Origin: Geranomyces variabilis
Taxonomy: Eukaryota > Chytridiomycota > Chytridiomycetes > Spizellomycetales > Powellomycetaceae
Direction: 5' to 3'
Assembly (NCBI GenBank): GCA_027603065.1
Contig: JADGJP010000010.1
Coordinates: 124,001 to 188,000 of the forward strand
DNA: 64,000 bases
Below the pieces are notes generated by a model, which did not search any database, was not told the DNA's origin, and saw only the letters and a list, made by a program, of their open reading frames with translations. The position numbers were made by a program, and so were the translations under genes. Of the stretch, positions 42,501 to 53,201 are shown one piece after another. Position 1 is the first letter of the stretch. The number at the start of each line of letters is the position of its first letter.

Positions 42501-43659
42501 TGACGCCAGGGGCAACGGTGACGGTCTGTGCGGGAACGACGATAGTGGTGGCAACCTCGACTGCAGTAGTGGCCTCTGCGGGCGGAGCGGTGGCAGGCTC
42601 AGTGTTGATAACAACCTCGGTGGTGGCCGGAATAACCGATGTGACGCCAGGCGCAACGGTGACAGTCTGTGCGGGAACGACGATGGTGGTGGCGACCTCG
42701 ACAGCGGTGGTGGCTTCGGCAACTGGAGCGGTAGTTTGGGGGTTCACAATAACCTCGGTGCTGGCAGGGACAACCGAGGTAACACCGGGAGCGACCGAGA
42801 CGGTGTGCGCAGGGACAATAACGGTAGTGGCAACCTCCACGACTGTCGAGCTCGCAGGAGCAGGACCAGCCGAGGTGGCGGGAGGCACAGCAGCAGCTGA
42901 AGATGTGGCAGGCTTGACGGGAGTAGGCTCAGCAGGCGCAGTGGTGGGCTTGACAACCGTCACCTCCTTTGTGGTCTGGACAACGACGGGCACAACAACA
43001 GTGGTGCGTTCGGCGGCAGCGACAACAGCCGAGGTAAAAGCCGGGTTCTTGGCGTTACAGTTGCTCTTGCAAATGCGGTTGAACTGGTCGCGGTAGCGTA
43101 AACATCCGGCCTTGTTGGCGCTGCTGGTGGAAGCGCAAATGCGGTTGGCGCTGGTGTAGGCAGTCGCGCAGTTAGCCAAGCAGCGCTGGCGGACATCACG
43201 GCCTCCGACCTCTGGGAGAAAAAAAAGAGAGAGAAGGTGCTGATTAGTAAAGGGGCAAAGAAGCAGATCAAAAAAGATAAAATCCTAGCGCCGGCCACAA
43301 ACACTTACGGCGACGGTCCAGACGGGCAGCCAAGTCGTTTGTTTCCCAAGCCCATGACGTTTCAGTAGCAGTCTCGGTGGCGGTCTCGGTCCATGCAGTC
43401 GTGGACCAAATCTCCGAAAGAGCCGTCGTCCAGTCCTCTGCAAAGAGAAAGGAGCACGGAAGACAGAGACACGGGAAGCATTAGGCGATTTGTATAGAAT
43501 AAAGCAGGCCAAACGCGCTCAAAACTTACCGTGATGGTGGTGCTTGTGGTGGTGGGTGTGGTGGTGAGGCCTCTTGGTATGAGTGTGGTGCCGCGGACGA
43601 GGCGCCGCAAGTGCGCCAGTCGCCAGCAGGACTGCTGTGAGAATAGCAGTGCCGCGCAT
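39514..43659 (-). CDS. Large secreted mucin-like Thr/Ala-rich protein with two six-Cys modules
   Basis: 1318-aa protein. Exons are 43659-43530, 43437-43309 and 43211-39514; both introns are GT-AG with CTAAT branch-like sites. A signal peptide (MRGTAILTAVLLATGALA) is followed by a His-rich segment (HHHTHHHKHHHH). Residues ~95-135 form a six-cysteine module (RCLANCATAYTSANRICAS..., then C-x8-C-x3-C). A similar module recurs near 785-830 (DCLDTCDNAY...ETCFMFRDIYADQCRESC). Between and after them lie ~1100 residues rich in Thr, Val, Ala and Pro with repeated ATTIVVPAQTVTVAPGVTSV units, suited to heavy O-mannosylation. The tail is strongly basic (RRRRTTKTTTTRARATKTT), not a GPI signal. It is probably wall- or matrix-bound. 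Expression is likely from a TATAAAAG box about 175 nt upstream. Confidence 0.85.
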
Positions 43660-44270
43660 CTTTCAGGAGACCAAAAAAGATAGACGGGAAAAGGACGCGC
43701 AAAGAGCTAAGGTCAGCGGGAGTTTCTTGGGAGGAGACCTCGAGGGAGGAGGAGAAGGAAATGGAGACAGAAAACCCGGTGCTTGTTGCTTTGAACGCGC
43801 GAGAGACGGCGGGGCGACTGTTCGTGCTGCTTTTATAGACCTGGTGGCGCTGAGAGGGACAGCGACAAACTCAAAGCAAGCTGGGCCAGTTTTTTCTTTG
43901 CACTGACAAACGTGCGTCGGTTTGCGCGAGCAAAGGCAAGAGGCACGACTAGGGCCGACGACTGACTGCCGCGGAAGGGTGTTGCTTGGCGGCGACCGCC
44001 ACCGCAGGCATTTGGCCGCTCGGGACCCGTATGGGATGAATCGAGGGAGAGTAGCATAGTATAAGCGAGCACTGGCCGGGCTGGCTGGCTGGGGACATTT
44101 AGCGGGTTTTTTTTTGTTTTGCAGGGGGCACCGGCAGGGCCTGTCGAAAAAAGTGGCGGGCGCGCGTGTCGGAGTTTTCAGGCCGTGGCGCAGTGGCAGT
44201 AATGAGTCAGCATCCCGCCAAGCCACATGCTGTTTCCGGGAGCTGTCAGATTCGGTCAAGCGCATCTTAT
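43660..44270 (-). promoter_or_regulatory. Promoter region of the mucin-like gene
   Basis: On the minus strand a TATAAAAG box (plus 43830-43837) lies about 175 nt upstream of the ATG, with a purine/pyrimidine-skewed leader (CTTTCTCCTTCC on the coding strand). No gene is seen in the rest. Confidence 0.45.
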
Positions 44271-44689
44271 CGAATCATTCAGCGAGATGAATAGCAGAAT
44301 GTTCAAGCACACACCCATGGATGCAGAGAAACTCGATTTAGAATGCCTTCCTTCCTAAGTGCTTGTAAGCTTCCCGACTAAAGGTCGTTGACGAACACGC
44401 GGAATTGTTTACGGTGCCGCCCGATCCCGCCAATGCCTTGCTAAAGACGACAACTAGCGGCTTTAAGGCTCCGAGTCAGAATGACCGACATGCGAAGCTG
44501 TTTGCGTTGCCGCCGGCTCCCACCCATTCGCTCAGAGCAAACAGGACCTGGCTTTTGATTCCAAGCTGAAGACGCGGAGACCTGGAAATTCTGGTGAAGA
44601 AACGTCAGCTTCTCGAGCGAGGAGCAAGATACCAGCCTTCACCAAGGTTTAGAGCGCAGAATACCCAGCATGTCCTGTGTTGAACCAAT

Positions 44690-45360
44690 CCCGCAGACAA
44701 CAGATATTTGAGCCTGCTGCCCCTCGCATCCGGAATGGAATGCTAGAAGTGGTCGAGATTCTGCTGACCTAAAATTCGACTTGCAGGCGCGGAGGCTTGC
44801 ATTGTACGAAGCCTGCACGTGTCCATTTAAGAGTGGTCAACGCCATATCTGCGGACAAGAGCTTCGAGTTCAGGGGTCTCTCTCACTAGATGGGTCGTGA
44901 AATGTTTAAGACTAAATGTGGTCAAGCTTCTACTGGCGGATTCTCGTATGAGGCAGCTTCGCCCGGGATGCGCACATGGGTACCGCAATTTTTCAAGGAA
45001 GGGACGAAGAGTTCACTTTATTGCTGCAAATGGCTCTGTCGGAACCTGTAGCCGAGAACAACCTAAGAACGGCACTTAGAGATGCTGGTGCATATCGATG
45101 CATGCACATGCTTAAAGCGCTCCTAGAGGATGGAAAGCTTAATCCTTCTGGTGAGAAGCAATGTGGTCATTCGCTGCGCAAGCAAAATGGGCGGACGTAA
45201 AGCTTATGCAGCTACTGCTCAATAACCCCCCGAGTTGACCCAGCTGCCGCTGATTCTCACGGCTTTGCACCGATACATTTGGCCAGCTACTACGGCACCT
45301 CAAGTCAAGGAGGAGTCAGCAATGGGTCCCGTGGGGGACCTATGAAAGCGAGGGATGGGA
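44690..45360 (+). pseudogene. Ankyrin-repeat relic
   Basis: Scattered plus-strand blocks recall ankyrin repeats: LEVVEILL near 44740, NVVKLLLADSRM near 44920, then a clearer pair at 45090-45290 (CMHMLKALLEDGKLNPSG, ADVKLMQLLLNNP and, in another frame, DSHGFAPIHLASYYGT). Stops and frame shifts lie between them, so no working gene remains. It is unrelated in detail to the ankyrin gene at 37.8-39.0 kb. Confidence 0.5.
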
Positions 45361-45929
45361 TGAGAGCGATCATTCGCAGTCAGACTCTTCTCTAAAATCT
45401 TTATGCGCGATTTACGGCACGCGCGGACCACGACCGGCTAGCAGTGGGCCAAGGGAACGTGCGACTTAAATTGGACCTATGTCCCAATGCACATCAGAAT
45501 CAATTCAACGTCAGCCATCTCTCCATTTCAAATTACTTAGATCGGAGAGCCATGGAGCGATTAAAACTGGAGGAAGTGCACATTAAAAAATTTCGTCCGA
45601 ACCTTCACGTATACCGTCCATAGCCCTTTTTTTGCATAATTGGACAGCAGGAGGCTGCAGCTATTCCCGCTGTTCCTGCATCGCAGGCCAGCTGTTTTTC
45701 ACGGGTAGTGGTTAGATCAACATTCGGTTTACGTCAAGTAATTTAAAAAAGGAAGATCGACAAAGTTCCAAAATTGATCGACAAATGGAAAGACTACATA
45801 TGTGGCAGAGGCGACATAGCCCGCTAGCGGTGTGCTTAATTTGGCCTCGAGTTAAGCAGATGGTGTTGCAGAGATAGGGCACGACGGCTACTGGGCCGTC
45901 GCGGTAGTTTGGCCTATATATTGCCATTC
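45361..45929. other. Spacer before the NAA30 gene
   Basis: Nothing supportable; A/T-richer than the surrounding genes. The 3' end of the NAA30 gene abuts its right side. Confidence 0.4.
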
Positions 45930-46236
45930 CTACTTTAATCTGAGCTTTAACCGAAACGCATCCACGCCGTTCAGATAATACCGCGACAACCGCTTATCTC
46001 GTACAAAGCCCAACCGCTCGTACATGCCCAGCGCACCCATGTTTGTCTCTTCCGTCTCCAGCACGCACTCGTCGGCGCCGTCAGCTTGCATTGCAGCAAT
46101 CGCTTTCTTTGCAAGCACAGAGCCAATTCCACGATGCCGGTGGTTTTTGTCGACGACGAGCATGGCGATGTAGCCGCGGTGGGAGGAGGATTTGTGTGGC
46201 GCGAGTTTGCATACGATGCACCCGACTACGCGTGAG

Positions 46237-46270
<34 letters not shown>

Positions 46271-46816
46271 GGGATTGCGACCGCGGTGATAATGGTATTG
46301 ATGTGTCGTGATTTGTTGAGTCTTGCGACGCCTCCATCGCAAGAAAGCACAGATTTGGCCAGTTGTGTAGAAAATAGCGGTAGGTGTATATGGAGTACGG
46401 TTCAGAGAGATCGGCTTCCACCAGGGCCGTTATTGCGGGCAGCTGCAGTTCGGAAACGTAAGGGACATAGGTTATCGGTGGTCGTACTGGTGGCGGCTGA
46501 GAGAGGGTGGCTGCGACAGGCATGGGACGTTCTGCTTCTGGCTTGTCGTTGGCTGCAAGGATATCGACACAACGACAAAGAAGAGTGAGTATCGCGAACT
46601 CGCGTGCAAAAGAATCATCATCACAGAGAAGCAGGCAGTTTCCTTCTCTAGGGACGTGCAACAAGCGTTCATACCCACAAAAGACAACCAGAAAATGTAT
46701 CTCCGGCGAGCTGGCAGAACGCAAACAGCTGCCAAAATGGCGTGACCTAAGGCACAAAGCCGCCAGCAAGCTCCCAGCTACTACCTACCCATAGCTGAGG
46801 AGGAACTTTCCGGCAT
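45930..46816 (-). CDS. NAA30: N-alpha-acetyltransferase 30 (NatC catalytic subunit, Mak3-like)
   Basis: 216-aa GNAT-fold enzyme. Exons are 46816-46789 and 46552-45930; the first encodes only MPESSSSAM plus one base, and the 236-nt intron ends CCTTGCAG. NatC acetylates N-termini such as Met-Leu and Met-Ile on the ribosome. The acetyl-CoA site is [14 protein letters not shown]. The family-specific C-terminus is fully kept: [55 protein letters not shown], and [26 protein letters not shown] matches the Mak3 start of the fold. An unusual Ser/Pro insert with 12 consecutive prolines, encoded by a CGG microsatellite, breaks the sheet before VVGCIVCKL. The tiny first exon is a prediction supported by phase and splice sites; an ATG at 46523 is the alternative start. 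Confidence 0.9.
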
Positions 46817-46996
46817 TATGTTTGGCGGGACACCTTGGCGGGGTATATGCAATGAGGGTGCGGATTGGAGAAGCAACGACGCGGTCACCGCCAAAACCTT
46901 GAGACTTTAATTAACAGTTGTCAACGCAACGAACGAGCAACGACAACGTGAAAGTTCGTCCATCTCTCGCCTCTACTTCCTGCAACCACCGACAAT
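46817..46996. promoter_or_regulatory. 180-bp bidirectional promoter (NAA30 / NASP)
   Basis: Only 180 bp separate the two divergent start codons, so both genes must share this promoter. It contains TTAATTAACAG near 46908 and no strong TATA, typical of constitutive housekeeping pairs. Confidence 0.55.
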
Positions 46997-48622
46997 ATGA
47001 CCAGCGCAGACGACGAAAACGACCTTGTAGCCGTGCAGGCCAGCGCCCTGGAAATGCTCAAGCAGGGCGATCTGCTCATCACCCAAAAGGAGTACTCTGC
47101 TGCTGCAGACACCCTCAGCGACGCTGTCGCGTCTTTGTAAGTAGGAACGAGGACGAGATAGTGGACAGAATGCACGATTCTGTATTGCTTCTTTTCGCTT
47201 CTTATACTGTTCTTTGCCTCGTGGGTAGATCTGCAGTGTACGGCGACGGCGCGCCGGAATGCTCACGGGCGCTGCATGCATACGGCGTCGCGCTGTACAG
47301 CCTGGCGGTTGAGAAGAGCTCAGTGCTGGGGCCGTCGACAATGGACGCCGAGGAGAAGGAGGCTGCCGCTGCTGGTACGTGCTTGCTTGAGCGTGAAGGA
47401 GAAGCCGCGTGGGAACGGGACTTCTGCCGTCCTCACAATGTTGACATTTTTGATTTCTTTAGCTATGATTGAATTGATGCAGAAGGGTGTCCATCGGTTC
47501 GCATTCGGTGGTGACGGCGACGACGACACGACTGCCGCGCCAGCGGGTGCATCGGGCAGCAGCAGCGCCGGAGGCGGTGGCAGTAGCAGCAAGAGCGCAA
47601 CAGCCGCCGACGGACAAGCAGACGAGGAACAGGTCAACGAAGACGATGATGACGAAGACGCGCCTGTTGACGACCTCGAGCTCGCGTATGAGATCCTGAC
47701 AGTCGCTATGGCTGCGTACTCGGCCTCGCCGCAGACGGACGAGACAAAAGCCGGCTTGGCCGACGTACACTTGCACCTCGGACATTATCATCTGGAATCT
47801 GGTATATGTCCAGCGTACACAAGGAAGACAAGAACAATGAGGCAAAAGCTAATGCCCTTTTCTTCTCCTTCTCCCACCCCAGACAGAGCACAAGAAGCTC
47901 AAGACGAATACCATGCGGCGCTCAACATCAAACTCGCTCTGTTACCCTCCTGCAACGACCGCGAGCTCGCCCAGGTGCGGTACGCGTACGCCATAACTCT
48001 GGAAGCAACAGGCAAGTATGCTGCCGCACTGGAGCAAGTCAATCTCGCGCTAGGGCATCTGCGCACACGTGTCGCGGCGCTGGAGGCAAAATCTACGCTA
48101 TCGCCAGTCGCAGCCTCAACAGCAGTGCCGGATCGAAAGGGAAAGAAGCCGGCAGTGGAGAATGGCGATGCTCAAAACAGTGGTGGTGCAAACGAGACTC
48201 GCGTTGGAACTCATGACGATAACGCCGAGATGCGCGAGCTGGCCGAGATGGTGAAGGATCTAGAGGCCAAAGTTGAGGAGATTGGGATCAAAATGGACGC
48301 GGCGGCAAAGGCGGCGGCCGGCGGCAGCAGTGCGAACGATGAAGGTGGTTGTGGTGACCTTGGCGACGTAAAATCGCCTTTTGGAAACGGATTCTCTGCG
48401 GCGCAGACAACGGCGGCGTCGCCAGCAGGAGCAGCATCTGCAGACGCGTCACCAAAGCCGATCGCTGATATCTCTGGTCTCGTCAAGAAGCGCAAAAAGC
48501 CGGAACCCACGAGTGGCGGTGCTATTGCTGCTAGTGATGTGTCTGCTGATGCTCTGGCAGCTGCAGCACCCCCGGCGATAGCAGACGGGCCCGAGAGCAA
48601 GAAGCTGAAGACCGAGACGTGA
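46997..48622 (+). CDS. NASP/Sim3/Hif1-type histone chaperone (SHNi-TPR)
   Basis: 454-aa protein. Exons are 46997-47136, 47229-47374, 47463-47801 and 47883-48622, all GT-AG with matching phases. The TPR pattern of the SHNi-TPR family is clear: ALEMLKQGDLLITQKEYSAA, APECSRALHAYGVALYSLAV, an acidic interruption (NEDDDDEDAPVDD) inside the second TPR, then ELAYEILTVAMAAYSASP, GLADVHLHLGHYHLES, DEYHAALNIKLALLPSCNDR and AYAITLEATGKYAAALEQVN. The acidic patch is the histone-binding hallmark. A coiled coil (MRELAEMVKDLEAKVEEIGI) and a basic nuclear signal (KKRKKPEP) follow. These proteins bind H3-H4 and deliver them to the chromatin assembly machinery. It is divergent from NAA30. Confidence 0.88.
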
Positions 48623-49293
48623 GACGGGCAGTGGACGCTATTGAGGCAAAAATCAGGGGATACACCAACGGCTGAGGAAACCCCCACCTCGCGTCCGTAG
48701 ACGCGGTGCGCAAAAGGTGGTGTGGGAATTTAAGTAGGGCTTTGTATATATCTCCATCTGCTGTAGGGAGGGTGCATCATCCGTACGGGGTCTTTTGCAT
48801 TTGCTGATTGCACATGACTTGATGATATGTTTCCCGCTAGAGGTCTGTTTCAAAGACCAGAGTTACCGGACTATTGTATGACTGTGATTGTGAGCGGCAC
48901 GTTGCGCAGCAAGCAGATTGCAATGGCTGTCGGATTTGTTTTTGTGGCCAGCCCACCGCTTTCGTCCCCCTTTTGTACCGCACGTGCAAAAACAACAGCC
49001 CAGGTACCCGCTTGCGTACCAAAACACTCCATTCACCCCGCTCCTCTCCGCTTTCTGCTCAAGGGCTCGTGTGCGTGTATGTGGTCCAAGTTACGAGAAG
49101 TGGGGGATGAAGGCATGTGTGAGTAAAACTCTGTGGAAAGCCCGCCTGCCCGCCCCACCTATGACTGTGCCGACAGTGAATAATATATTATTGCGAGTCC
49201 TCCTGCCGGTCGCAGGTCCCCTCCTGCCCGTCTTTTTCTACTCCAAATAATCCAAATTTTACGGCCCTACATTAACGACTTTTTCAACCGAAC
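48623..49293. other. Intergenic region
   Basis: Carries the 3' end of the NASP gene and the promoter of the small secreted protein. No gene or repeat seen; the final 80 nt include a CCTCCTGCC-rich stretch and a C/T-rich leader. Confidence 0.4.
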
Positions 49294-49754
49294 ATGGTGT
49301 CCCGCCTCGGCATCCCGCCCACCGTCCTCCTTCTGCTCCTCTCCCTACTCCTCCTCATAACAGCGTCCATTACCCCCGTCGTCACCGCATCACCGATCCC
49401 GTCCCACGCCTCCATATCCACATTCTCACCACCACCATCCACACCACCACCGCCAGCGCATCAATCGCCTCACAACAACAGTCACCACTACACCCACCTT
49501 CGCGGCCACCACCACGGCCACATCCAACTAATCTGCTCAAACACAGCAACTACACCCGCAGGGGGATGTGCGGCCAACAGGCGGTGTGTCATCGTCATGG
49601 GAAACATCGGTAAGTAAATGGAAAAATGCTCCTTGCATACCAAACAAACAAAAAAGGTTCCCCAAAACTTTCCAACTTCTCTTGATCATCTAAACCCTGC
49701 TTCTTCTTTTTTTTTTCTTTCTTTCTCCACCCAGGTGTCTGTATACGGAAATGA
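49294..49754 (+). CDS. Small secreted His-rich protein with four cysteines
   Basis: 111-aa protein. Exons are 49294-49609 and 49735-49754. The 125-nt intron (GTAAGT...CCCAG) leaves a second exon of only six codons (VCIRK and stop) and supplies the fourth cysteine. A strong hydrophobic signal peptide (VLLLLLSLLLLITASITPVV) is followed by a Pro/Ser/Thr segment (PPPSTPPPPAHQS), a His-rich stretch (HHYTHLRGHHHGH) and the compact tail CSNTATTPAGGC, CVIVMG, C. Size, signal peptide and paired cysteines fit small secreted effector-like or wall proteins, but no family is recognised. The His-rich part might bind metal. The splice is well supported by donor, acceptor and phase. Confidence 0.6.
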
Positions 49755-50080
49755 CCAAAAAATTGCAAAAACGATCATTTTTTTTGAAAGCCCCGTCTGT
49801 GTCTTATTTTTCCGCCCACCCGGCGCGCGCTCGTCCAACCTTTGTATATGTTTCTTTTTTTTTTGTTGCTTTTGGGTGGTAAACAAAGTGCTCGTAACAA
49901 AAAACGCAAGAACAGAAGATTGAAAGTGTAAAGAGGGACAGAAAAAAAAGATATATCATACAAACCAAACTGCACATGAATTGAGGTGCTCCCTCTTTAC
50001 TGCATGACAGAGACCTGCGCTTGCATCTCATAGTCATCCTATCAGAAAACGCGCCACAGAAAGAAAAATCAGCATTAGCA
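49755..50080. other. Convergent 3' region
   Basis: A/T-rich gap between the small secreted protein gene and the bHLH gene, with poly(T)/poly(A) tracts (TTTTTTTTTTGTTGC near 49855). No coding signal. Confidence 0.4.
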
Positions 50081-53000
50081 TTAGCAAAACCTCCGAATCG
50101 CCCCACGGGCCGCAAGGTCTTTTTTTTTCCTCTTTACCTTTCGCTGCCTCTTCCTCACCGGCTGCTCCGCCACATCCTCCTCCTCCGCCTCCCCCTCCCC
50201 CTCCGCCTCCATCTCCACCACCTCACCACCCTCCACCTCCTGCATCTGCTGTTCCTCGCCGCCGCCCTCCCCTTGCATCTCCACAACCTCCACCACCACT
50301 TCTTCCTCCTCTTCAACTACAACCACGCCCTCGCCGCCATCAAGCTCGTGATGGTGATGCTGCCCACCATGCACGTGATGCAAATCCGTGTCGTCTACGG
50401 CGTAGTGTTGTTGAAAGTGCGGGTCGTGATGTGCGTGTGCGTGTGCGTGAGGATCGTGGTGCTGGAGATCGGGGTCTAATTCGAGGCCGTGTTGGAGGTT
50501 GTGGTGGTGGTGGTGGTGGTAGTCATGGTGTTGTTGATCACCGTGTTCCAGCCCGTTGTGGTGGTGCATGGCGACGACGCCACCAGCGGCCGTAGAGCCG
50601 TCCGCCGCGTTCGCATCTTCTTGTCCATCCACCTCCATTTGCTCTTCTTCAACTCCACCAGCATGTTGCATGTCATGCTCATGCTCATGCTCATGCTGCT
50701 GCTGCTGGTGGTGATGTTGCTGCTGTTCAAGCTCGTGTTGTTCGCCATCGTCTTCGCCAGCGCCTCTTGCATTTGCTGCGTTGTTTGCCGTAGCGTTTGC
50801 ATCGCCTTCAGCAGAAGCTTCCGCATTCCCGGTTCCACTGCCATTAGCGTTGGCAGAACCGTTGACCGCGGCCGCAGCGCCGAGAGCGACAAGCTGCGAA
50901 CGATACTCTTCGTTCTCGGCTTTAAGCGCCTCGAGCTGTTCATGCAGCTGCTGGATCCTAAGAAACAGAGAGGGAGAAAAAGGAAACAAGCTCAGCACTC
51001 CCGAATTGCTTGAAAAAAAAAACAAGCTCCTCAACTCTCCCCCATCTTCCCCCCCACCCCCGTCCCCTTTTGCGCTCCCTACTTACGCCTGCTCAAACAA
51101 TAACCTCTCCATCGCAAACTTTTGCATATTCGCCGCCTCGGTATCCTTCAACTGGTGGATATACTGCACCGCCCTCGACAACACCCTGCCTTTATTCTTC
51201 TCGCCCTCGGGAATCAGCTTTGCAATCTCGTTGATCCCGTCATTGATCGTCTCGCGCCGGCGGCGTTCAACTTCCTTATGGTTTTCGCGCCGTTGGCGGA
51301 GCCAGTCTTGCGACCCGACGGTAGGTTTTCCGCCTGCACCTCCGGCTCCTCCGCCTGTTGAGGAGGAAGGTGTTGCGCCGGCTCCCGCTGCGGTTTCGGC
51401 CTCGCCGGATGGCGGAGGTGGAGGTAGGGGTGCTCCGTCGCTGTTTGCGGCGTCAGTGGTGCCGGGCGCGGGCGAGGCGTTGGAGAGGTCTGCGTTGCCG
51501 ACGTTCGCGGGCGAGGTGATGTTGAGAGTATTGGCGACGATGGCCGGGTTAATGGATTGCGCCGGGTGCTTTGACGCAGAAGCTGCTGCCGCGTCGGTGG
51601 CTCCTCGCGCTGACGTCGGGTCCGCAGCAACAGAAGCAGGCACCGGAGTGCTCGCACCGGCGGGGACTGTCGTAGCCGGCGAGGTGGGCAGTCGTCGCTG
51701 TGCACCGCTAGCGCTCAGACTAGCAGAACTTTCGCGGGCAGCGACAGAGGCAACGGCCGCCTGGGCAGCAGCGGCTGCTGCAGCGGCATAGTAGCTGACT
51801 GCCTCTGCCGGATCAATCCCAGACGGAGCTGGCGGAAACGGCGTGGGCGAGTTGCCGCCCGCCGCATGGTGCGTTCCATCATCTCCGCCAACAGCATCAA
51901 CAGTGCCCTGCATGTCGACAGCTGCGGCCGCATCTTCGTGTTCATGCGATTGTGACTCAATTTGTTGCTGTTGATGATGCTGGTGTTGATGGTGCTGCTG
52001 CTGCTCGCGCTCGTGGTGCGCCTGGATAGCCTGATGGTGTTGATGCAACAAGTGCGCAGCAGCGGCAACCTGGTCGGCGTCCTGATGGTGCTGATGCACG
52101 TCATGGCCAGCATACTGCTGTTGGTCTTGCTGCTGCTGTTGCGAGTCCTCTGCCTCTTCGTCCTGTTGCGCGGGCTGATGCTGTTGCTGCTGTTGTTGGT
52201 GATGCTGGAGGTGCTGCTGTTGATGGTGATGGTGCTGCTGTTGTTGGGCCTGATTCTGCGCGAGGTGCTGCTGAACAGCGCCGACAAAGGCCTGCTGTTG
52301 TTGATGCTGTTGCTGGTCGGCTGCAGCAGCAGCAGCGGCAGCGGCAGCGGCAGCGGCAGCAGCAGCCGCCGCCGCCGAGCCTGGCATGGAAGGCAAGGCC
52401 GATGCCTCCTAAAGGGAGATAAGGAGATAGGAAAAAAAAGATTTGTAAATGAGTTACAAAAGGCTTTGAACAAAATGAGGTATCTCTATCTTCAGTCCCT
52501 TCTCTCCCACTCTTCCTGATAACTTCTCGTCTCCCGATGCTTACCAAGTGTGCAAAGGCGGCAGCAGCAGCCGCCGCGGAAGCATCACCAACAACGTCCG
52601 TGCCCGCAGCAGCGGCATTCGCAGCCGCAGCATTCGCAGCAGCTCCCGCCATCAACGCCTCAGCAAGCTCGCGGTGCGTAGGGTGATATTTGTGCTGGTT
52701 GTGCTGGTTGTGGTGGCTCTGCAGTAGCTGGTGGTATGCTTCTTGCGCAGCGGCGGCAGCGGCAGCAGCAGCAGCGGCCGCCGCAGCTGCCGCGGCCGCA
52801 CTTGCAGGATCATCTTGCCCTTGATTGACGAGGTGCTGGTGGTGATGGTGAGGGTGATAGGCGTGGAGTGACGGAGCAGGCGAGACGGGTGCAGGCGAGG
52901 TGGTAGAAGCTGCATGCTGCTGCTGTGGTTGTTGTTGTTGGCGGTGCTGGTGCTGGTGCAGTTGCGGGTGGTAGACACCAGCAGCAGCACTTCCGTCAGG

Positions 53001-53201
53001 AGCCTTGACGTGGGCAGCAGCAGGAGGCAGAGGCAGAGGCAGCGGGAGAGGGTTAACGCGGTTGTGGTGGTGGTGCTGTTGTTGCTGCTGTTGCTGCTGT
53101 TGCTGCTGTTGCTGTTGTTGTTGGGCGTGCAGGACGGCGGCAGCACTCAACGCGTGCTGTTGCTGCTGCCTGTGCTGCTGACGGCTGCTGTGGTCGGCCA
53201 T
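50081..53201 (-). CDS. Cbf1-like bHLH-zipper transcription factor, Gln/His/Ala-rich
   Basis: 951-aa protein. Exons are 53201-52545, 52408-51087 and 50957-50081, with introns of 136 and 129 nt. The bHLH at about residues 590-645 (QRRENHKEVERRRRETIND, EIAKLIPEGEKNKGRVLSRA, VQYIHQLKD) has the His-Glu-Arg basic pattern that contacts CACGTG E-boxes. It matches Cbf1, including the following zipper (ANMQKFAMERLLFEQ, then IQQLHEQLEALKAENEEYRS) split by the last intron. Cbf1 regulates sulphur-amino-acid and respiratory genes and, in yeasts, centromeres. The remainder is low complexity: poly-Gln and poly-Ala runs in the first 590 residues and His/Glu-rich repeats (HHHHHHNLQHGLELDPDLQH) after the zipper, ending in a basic KRQRKVKRKKKDL patch. 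Yeast Cbf1 has 351 residues, so this protein is about 2.7 times as long. Confidence 0.85.

Noticed and set aside
39499-42900. Long plus-strand open frames (up to 490 codons) opposite the mucin-like gene
   Set aside because: They are Gly/Ser/Asn/Arg-rich mirror images of a Thr/Ala/Val repeat sequence. The minus strand has a signal peptide, cysteine modules and matching introns.
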